A stretch of 11,037 nucleotides of DNA from JBMOLK01 sp049325575 (GTDB lineage: Bacteria > Bacillota > Clostridia > Acetivibrionales > Acetivibrionaceae), in contig JBMOLK010000177.1 of assembly GCA_049325575.1 (NCBI GenBank), positions 1 through 11,037 on the forward strand, in the 5' to 3' direction. The position numbers and the translations under genes are program-made. This document shows positions 6,511 through 11,037 of this stretch, piece by piece. The notes below the pieces were generated by a model. The model did no database searches, had not been told where the DNA came from, and saw only the letters and a list, made by a program, of their open reading frames with translations. How positions within the stretch are numbered: position 1 is the first letter of the stretch; the number at the start of each line of letters is the position of its first letter.

Positions 6511-6535
6511 AAAAGCCCGGCTATGCCGGGCTTTT
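6511..6535. terminator. Bidirectional intrinsic terminator between the iron-sulfur and glycosyltransferase genes
   Basis: AAAAGCCCGGC (6511-6521) pairs perfectly with GCCGGGCTTTT (6525-6535) around a 3-nt loop. T-runs leave the stem on both strands (five Ts on the minus strand), so it serves both convergent genes. Confidence 0.93.
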
Positions 6536-6546
6536 AAAGATTTTAC

Positions 6547-6564
6547 AAGCTGTTTTCACAGCTT
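6547..6564 (-). other. Second small hairpin after the glycosyltransferase gene
   Basis: AAGCTGT (6547-6553) and ACAGCTT (6558-6564) form a perfect 7-bp stem with a 4-nt loop, only 6 nt past the stop of the leftward gene. It has no following U-tract, so it is not a terminator on its own; it may shape the mRNA end ahead of the stronger hairpin next to it. Confidence 0.45.
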
Positions 6565-6570
6565 CAGAAT

Positions 6571-7794
6571 TTATTCAGACTTCAAAATTTTCTGTCTTTT
6601 TACCACTACTTTTTTATTTATGCCCATTCTCTTTCCTATATCCCAGAATCTAGGGCTTTTATCGGGGATACTAAAGTCGTCCTTTTTCTCCAAGCTTAAA
6701 ATAAAGTCTACTATTTCTTTGGCAGCATTAGGATTTCTGAAATTTCTTTGAGACTCCTTTATCTTATTCAGCTTGTATGCATTATTCTGGAGGAGCTCAA
6801 TTATAATATGCTTTAATTTTTCTGGTTCTTTACATACTATACCAAGATTGTGCTTTAATAAAAATCCAGGATTACCTTCCTCCTGGCCTGGAAGATTTCC
6901 TGTTATGATAAGTGGTACATTACATGCCACTGCTTCCATCATTACATTAGGACTACCCCTTGTGACGGCTATGTCGGAGGAGAGCATTAAATCCTGGATA
7001 TTTTCTGTAAAGCCGTATACTTCAACTCTGCCCCCAAATCTTTCATATAAGCTGCGTTCCAGTCTTCTTTTAAGAATCTTGTTACGTCCTGCAACTATTT
7101 TTACGTTACAGTTAAAGTTCTTAAGAAGTATCTTGGCAATCCTGCTCATATTGCCCGAACCTTCTCCTCCACTCATTATAAGGCACTCCAAAGGTCTGTC
7201 ACCTCTATAACTGTTGTCCTTTAAACCGGAGTTTAGGTGCTGAAGGAACTTTTGCCTTACAGGAAACCCAATTAATTTCAATTTTGACTCAGAGACACCA
7301 AATTCAAGGCATTTATATTTTGATTCCTTGGTAGGACATATAACATAATCCACCCTTGGGTCTGCCCACAGAGGGGCTATAGTAACAAGGTCTGCTATTA
7401 AAGTGACAAAGGGTATATGAATATTATAATCTTCCATGATATTTAATAAAGGACCATTAAAATTTGGATGTACAGATAGTATCAGGTCTGGTTTTACACT
7501 TTTTAAGATTTTTAGGAAATTATCCCTGACGGCAATTTCAACAAAATCATTTATAAGAGAAGGCTTTCTAAACGATATTTCCCACATTAATTTCCACAGT
7601 TCTTTTGCATTTCTTGTTACCGACCCATATAGTTTGCCGACTCTAAGCCCCATATTACCTGCGAGGGTAAAACCATCAACAACATGAACACTGACGCCGT
7701 GGTAGAGCGTAAATTTTTCCATTAATGATTCGGTAATGCTCTTATGCCCGTGACCTGTATGATTTGAAGAAACTATAAGTATATTCTTTACCAT
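6571..7794 (-). CDS. MGDG-synthase-like glycosyltransferase (GT28-type, UgtP-related)
   Basis: The 407-residue protein has a two-domain GT-B layout. The N-terminal half resembles the MGDG-synthase domain: a first strand KNILIVSS then NHTGHGHKS (11-19), and SVHPNFNG (107-114). The C-terminal half has the nucleotide-sugar-binding signatures SGGEGSG (208-214), AGRN (235-238), GFTENIQDLM (261-270) and LPGQEEGN (301-308). Relatives move a sugar from a UDP-sugar to diacylglycerol or a similar acceptor at the inner face of the membrane, making glycolipids (YpfP/UgtP, plant MGD1). The donor and acceptor here are unknown. Residues 278-283, TRGSPN, stand where many relatives have a K-P-G-G element. I chose ATG 7792-7794, which has AGGAGG 4 nt upstream and starts at the first Rossmann strand; an in-frame TTG at 7842 adds 16 non-family residues without a ribosome binding site. 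It appears monocistronic. Confidence 0.87.
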   Translation of the reverse strand: MVKNILIVSSNHTGHGHKSITESLMEKFTLYHGVSVHVVDGFTLAGNMGLRVGKLYGSVTRNAKELWKLMWEISFRKPSLINDFVEIAVRDNFLKILKSVKPDLILSVHPNFNGPLLNIMEDYNIHIPFVTLIADLVTIAPLWADPRVDYVICPTKESKYKCLEFGVSESKLKLIGFPVRQKFLQHLNSGLKDNSYRGDRPLECLIMSGGEGSGNMSRIAKILLKNFNCNVKIVAGRNKILKRRLERSLYERFGGRVEVYGFTENIQDLMLSSDIAVTRGSPNVMMEAVACNVPLIITGNLPGQEEGNPGFLLKHNLGIVCKEPEKLKHIIIELLQNNAYKLNKIKESQRNFRNPNAAKEIVDFILSLEKKDDFSIPDKSPRFWDIGKRMGINKKVVVKRQKILKSE

Positions 7795-7883
7795 GTTACC
7801 TCCTAATTTATGCTGAATTTTTATCCAGTATTTTTCACACAAATTTCTACGCTATCAAATGTCTATTAATGCCATTAGCTAAT

Positions 7884-7912
7884 ATTATATTACTTAATAT
7901 TTACAAGTTAAA
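7884..7912 (-). promoter_or_regulatory. Candidate sigma-A promoter for the glycosyltransferase gene
   Basis: Read on the minus strand, TTTAAC (7912-7907) and a perfect TATAAT (7889-7884) are separated by 17 bp, about 90 nt before the ATG. The -35 matches consensus at only three positions. Confidence 0.45.
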
Positions 7913-8064
7913 GCTTTGAATTACTAAATATTATTATTTATTTCCACATTATCATATCATACACTATAACATATAAAGGTTTTCTTTATTTTTTACTTAT
8001 AAAGATAAATAGATAAAGGCAAAATTTAACATTAATATTAAATTTGAGTCATCTATATAGACCA

Positions 8065-8107
8065 AAAGCATTAGAAGTATAATTTTATTTAGCTTCTAAT
8101 GCTTTTA
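8065..8107 (-). terminator. Probable terminator of the FapA-family gene
   Basis: AAAAGCATTAGAAG (8065-8078) and CTTCTAATGCTTTT (8094-8107) form a 14-bp perfect stem with a 15-nt loop. It lies about 50 nt past the stop of the leftward gene and ends in four Ts on the minus strand. Confidence 0.75.
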
Positions 8108-8159
8108 GCTGTTATAACTATATACGTATTAGTATTTGAAAAGTTTAATAAATAATTAT

Positions 8160-9749
8160 TTAAATTTGTTTAAGTTCTCCATCCTGAACAAAAAAGGTTG
8201 CAGCCATATAAGCAGTTTTAACTTCTGTTTGAATGCCTTTAATTATTATCAAGCAGTTAGGAAAAATTTTTTTAGCAGCAGCTACTTCACCTTCACCTTT
8301 TGTTTTTAAATACCTTGCAAGACTTTTCTTTTCATCTTCATAGGATTTGATTTCTTCCTTGACTGTGACAAGCCTCTGAAACTTTTGATTATACTCCCTG
8401 GTTTGTGCTGAAGTCATTCCATCCCCGGAGTCTGTTTTTGACAGAGCTTGCTTCAAGTTCAGCTGCTCACTTTTTAAGTCTTCAATCCTTTTATTTACAT
8501 CTCCTAATAAGTCTGATAATTTATTCCGGTCAAAGCCTGTTACTTCGATAACAGTTCTTATTTCAAGCTGAGAGCCTATAACCGCTGAGGTAATCTTAAT
8601 TTCAGCCTTAATATTTCCACCTATTATATTGCCTTTTACAGACTCTATAAATATCTCTTTTGCTTCAACATTGCTATTAATACAGTAAAAGCCGATATGT
8701 ACAATACCCTCACACTTTATTGTGGCGTTATCAACAAATTTAGTATACACGTTTTTCTTTGCTCTAACCTCTACCTGGCCTTTTGATGCTATGCCACCCT
8801 TAATAAAGATGCTTCCTTCTTTACTTACTATGCCTTTTACATTCCCAAGTCCCATCGCGCTGTTAATTTCAATGTCCTTGGTGGCTTCTACCGAAAAACC
8901 GTCAGTAACCGTTCCTTTAATAGTTACATACCCGTCAAATTTTATGTTGCCGGTTTTGAAATCAACATTGCCGTCAATTTCAAGATGGTTAGAGACCAGG
9001 ATCTTACCGTCAGAGTAGTTTACAGCACCATTAATTTTTGAATAGAGTGAGGTTTTACCGTTTTGATATATTTCATAAACAGTGTTTTTGTCATACATCA
9101 GAGGAAAATTCTTTCCTTTTACAGCCGGTATGGAAGCTCCGTAAACTGTCTTGCCGGGAATGCCTTCAGTAGCATCAATGCGCTCTCCAAGCCAGTCTCC
9201 GGCTTTAACCTTGCTTATCAGCTTAAGTTCATAAAAATTCACTTTTCCGTCTTCTTTTATTTGGGGTTTGGGTTCTTCAAGCTCATACATCTTTATTTCA
9301 CAGTCTTTACCGTTTACCGGAGATGTTCCCTCTGCGATAACGTAAGATTTTCCACTCTCGATATCACCAAAAAATAAATCTTTCTTTGTACCAAATACTA
9401 TACCCTTTTTATTTAGTACGCTATAGGTTTCTTTAACAAGACTTTCACGGTTTTTAAGTTCTAACTGCTCTTTAGGAAGGTTAAATGTTATAGTTGCTTT
9501 TAAGCCGTCCTCTGTAACAAATAAGATAATTCTTTCTTTTAGCTCTCCAAATTTCTGGGCAGGCTTTGGTGCAGAGTTGACAGCATCTTTAAGACAGTTA
9601 AAGTTTGTTATCTGGATTTCAGGGTGTGAAGAAATTACATTATACAGTAAGTTCAACGATAGTCCCGGTTTATGTGATTCAATGTATACATCGTTTGAAA
9701 CCGGAAAAATATTAACGTATTCATCCTGATAGATAGCTTGATTATTCAT
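8160..9749 (-). CDS. FapA (DUF342) family protein
   Basis: This 529-residue soluble protein matches the FapA/DUF342 family (once called flagellar assembly protein A). In order: an N-terminal domain to about residue 165; the entry motif KVKAGDWLGERIDATEGIPGKTVYG (180-204), in which G-P-G-K/TVYG-type residues are conserved; a right-handed beta-helix from about 235 to 405 built of short repeats such as LEIDGNVDFKTGNIKFDGYV, IKGTV and SIFIKGGI; NIIGGNIKAEIKI (374-386); then a charged coiled coil (about 407-482) and a short C-terminal beta region. In Vibrio FapA has been linked to polar flagellation and signalling, but in Clostridia its role is not established. No flagellar gene lies nearby. The ATG at 9747-9749 is preceded by an unusual ribosome binding site, AGGGGGGTGA, with six Gs. 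The gene stands alone between a terminator and a divergent gene. Confidence 0.9.
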   Translation of the reverse strand: MNNQAIYQDEYVNIFPVSNDVYIESHKPGLSLNLLYNVISSHPEIQITNFNCLKDAVNSAPKPAQKFGELKERIILFVTEDGLKATITFNLPKEQLELKNRESLVKETYSVLNKKGIVFGTKKDLFFGDIESGKSYVIAEGTSPVNGKDCEIKMYELEEPKPQIKEDGKVNFYELKLISKVKAGDWLGERIDATEGIPGKTVYGASIPAVKGKNFPLMYDKNTVYEIYQNGKTSLYSKINGAVNYSDGKILVSNHLEIDGNVDFKTGNIKFDGYVTIKGTVTDGFSVEATKDIEINSAMGLGNVKGIVSKEGSIFIKGGIASKGQVEVRAKKNVYTKFVDNATIKCEGIVHIGFYCINSNVEAKEIFIESVKGNIIGGNIKAEIKITSAVIGSQLEIRTVIEVTGFDRNKLSDLLGDVNKRIEDLKSEQLNLKQALSKTDSGDGMTSAQTREYNQKFQRLVTVKEEIKSYEDEKKSLARYLKTKGEGEVAAAKKIFPNCLIIIKGIQTEVKTAYMAATFFVQDGELKQI

Positions 9750-10021
9750 AAGTTCACCCCCCTATTATATATATCGGCAATTAATCTTATATGTTTATAT
9801 TTAATGTAAAATATGATACAGGAGACGCAATCAAAAATTAAAAATTAATCTAAATTGTTTATAAACTTCCTAAAGTTCACATATATTTATAACGTTACAA
9901 ATTATACCGGCACTAATAATTATGGGTCAAGGTTAAAGGTGCAAGGCATTCCAGGTTTTCTTCAGCAGGTACAAAGCTTATTATTTTATTTAAAAATATT
10001 TAACAGGGTGTGATGTTTTTA
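9750..10021. other. Divergent intergenic region between the FapA-family and carboxypeptidase genes
   Basis: The 272 bases contain no gene. Visible details are a 10-bp palindrome GTTTATAAAC (9857-9866) and three heptads, CAAGGTT, AAAGGTG and CAAGGCA, in register at 9928-9948. A TATAAT on the minus strand (9769-9764) is too close to the FapA ribosome binding site to be its promoter. I found no confident promoter for either gene. Confidence 0.4.
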
Positions 10022-11037
10022 ATGAGAAATGAACTAATCAGGAAAATGGTGATTTTAGGCGTTTGTATTTTGTTGGCTATGACTCCTATACAGACAGTCT
10101 ATTCCGATGACTTTAATGAAGATGAGCCCCTTACGGAGATATTTACTCCTGAAGTGCTTGATTACAATAACTTGAAGCCTCCTAGAATTGAGGCTGTAGC
10201 GGCATTGGTAATGGATGCTGAAAGCGGGAGGGTCTTATTTGAAAAAAATGCTTATTCCAGAAGAGCTATAGCCAGTACAACAAAGATAATGACTGCTATT
10301 GTGGCGATTGAGAAGGGGAATCTTAATGATAAAGTTAAAGTAAGTAAAAGAGCAGCCAGTATTCGTGGGTCTACCATTAAGTTAAAAGCAGGAGAGGAAC
10401 TGACCCTTAGGGAACTCCTGTACGGACTGATGATTAGGTCGGGCAATGATGCTGCAATAGCAGTTGCAGAACATATCGGCGGGTCAGTTGAAAACTTTGT
10501 TGCTATGATGAATGACAAGGCCAGAGTATTGGGTCTAAAAGACACCTCTTTCAAGACCCCTCACGGATTGGACGTAAACGGACACTATTCTACCGCCTAT
10601 GAGCTAGCTCTAATTACCCGATATGCACTAAGGAACCCCATTTTTTCCAGGATAGTGGGTACAAGAAGTACATCAATAACAAACAGGGACTTATTTTCAA
10701 CCAATGAAATGCTTGGCAGCTATCCGGGAGCTGACGGAGTTAAGACAGGATACACGGGAAAGGCTGGCAGATGTCTTGTGACATCTGCCACGAGAAATAA
10801 TATGAGAATAATATCGGTCGTTTTAAACTGCTCAAGCAGAGCTAAAAGGGCACAGAGCAGTAAAAGCATTTTGGATTATGCTTTTAATAACTATAAGTCA
10901 TATAAATTACTTGAATCCAATCAGCTTATAGGTAAAATTGGTGTCAGGAAAGGCAAGAAAGACTATGTGCCTGTCATAGCTGTGGAAGATATCAAGTTGC
11001 CTTTAACCCAGGATGAGATGGATAGCATACAAAAAGA
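10022..11037 (+). CDS. D-alanyl-D-alanine carboxypeptidase, PBP5/DacF family (3' end outside window)
   Basis: The frame is open for 338 codons and runs off the window. Residues 1-28 look like a signal peptide (K8, hydrophobic core, possible cleavage after VYS). The peptidase S11 domain follows with all three catalytic motifs of a serine penicillin-binding protein: STTK (85-88, nucleophile S85), SGN (140-142) and KTG (241-243). From about residue 298 the start of the C-terminal PBP5-type beta domain is visible. The enzyme removes the terminal D-alanine from peptidoglycan pentapeptides outside the membrane, limiting cross-links. A C-terminal amphipathic anchor would be expected beyond the window. 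The start ATG 10022 was chosen with AGGGTGTGAT upstream; the in-frame ATG at 10013 is only 2 nt from the AGGG core. In sporulating relatives DacF often precedes the spoIIA operon; the next gene would show whether that holds here. Confidence 0.95.
   Translation, partial: MRNELIRKMVILGVCILLAMTPIQTVYSDDFNEDEPLTEIFTPEVLDYNNLKPPRIEAVAALVMDAESGRVLFEKNAYSRRAIASTTKIMTAIVAIEKGNLNDKVKVSKRAASIRGSTIKLKAGEELTLRELLYGLMIRSGNDAAIAVAEHIGGSVENFVAMMNDKARVLGLKDTSFKTPHGLDVNGHYSTAYELALITRYALRNPIFSRIVGTRSTSITNRDLFSTNEMLGSYPGADGVKTGYTGKAGRCLVTSATRNNMRIISVVLNCSSRAKRAQSSKSILDYAFNNYKSYKLLESNQLIGKIGVRKGKKDYVPVIAVEDIKLPLTQDEMDSIQK

Larger units (their letters stand above)
7795..8159. other. Intergenic region between two leftward genes
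   Basis: The 365 bases are A/T-rich, without a credible gene. Going leftward it holds the terminator hairpin of the FapA-family gene (8065-8107), then the promoter of the glycosyltransferase gene (7884-7912) and its leader of roughly 80 nt. No riboswitch-like structure was recognised. Confidence 0.5.

Noticed and set aside
6773..7210. A 145-codon plus-strand open frame opposite the glycosyltransferase
   Set aside because: It is antisense to conserved nucleotide-sugar-binding motifs and lacks a ribosome binding site.
9764..9769. TATAAT on the minus strand as the FapA-family promoter
   Set aside because: Transcription would begin inside the ribosome binding site, leaving no usable leader.
10252..10554. 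A 100-codon minus-strand open frame inside the carboxypeptidase gene
   Set aside because: It lies fully within a gene that has all three PBP catalytic motifs; no ribosome binding site and no family-like sequence.
1..11037. Defence island, mobile element, CRISPR or toxin-antitoxin system
   Set aside because: No transposase, integrase, phage, nuclease or toxin-like gene, no terminal repeats and no spaced direct-repeat array were seen on either strand.

Overview
The window reads as chromosomal DNA of a low-GC, anaerobic, spore-forming member of the Clostridia (Bacillota). The evidence is the A/T-rich intergenic DNA, strong AGGAGG-type ribosome binding sites, occasional GTG/TTG starts, an alpha/beta-type small acid-soluble spore protein, a DUF421/DUF4363 pair and a FapA/DUF342 protein. 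A Ruminiclostridium-like genus is possible but is only a guess. I see no IS element, phage gene, CRISPR array, tRNA or rRNA. Gene content and codon use look uniform, so this appears to be ordinary core-type chromosome rather than an island.

Layout, left to right. (1) The 3' end of a Na+/Ca2+-exchanger-type membrane protein (+), followed by a GC-rich hairpin. (2) A two-gene minus-strand unit, a DUF421 (YetF-like) membrane protein then a DUF4363 protein, joined stop-to-start. (3) A potassium-transport cluster: two successive single-unit TrkA/RCK regulator genes (+) convergent with a KtrB/TrkH-type K+ translocation subunit (-), separated by a bidirectional terminator. (4) A spore DNA-binding protein (SASP, -) with a 21-bp perfect terminator stem. 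(5) A divergent gene (+) for a 261-aa cysteine-rich iron-sulfur protein with an incomplete second cluster motif, ending at another bidirectional terminator. (6) A GT28/MGDG-synthase-like glycosyltransferase (-). (7) A 529-aa FapA/DUF342 family protein (-). (8) A secreted DD-carboxypeptidase of the PBP5/DacF family (+), cut by the right end of the window at 338 codons.

Functionally, the K+ genes belong together: KtrB-type pore plus two cytosolic nucleotide-binding regulators. The SASP belongs to spore formation, and the DD-carboxypeptidase and glycosyltransferase belong to the cell envelope. The remaining genes look independently transcribed, as the many terminators between them suggest. I did not find a clearly new multi-gene system. 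The items most worth a second look are the iron-sulfur protein, the Spo0A-box-like triplet between it and the SASP gene, and a spaced direct repeat upstream of ktrB.
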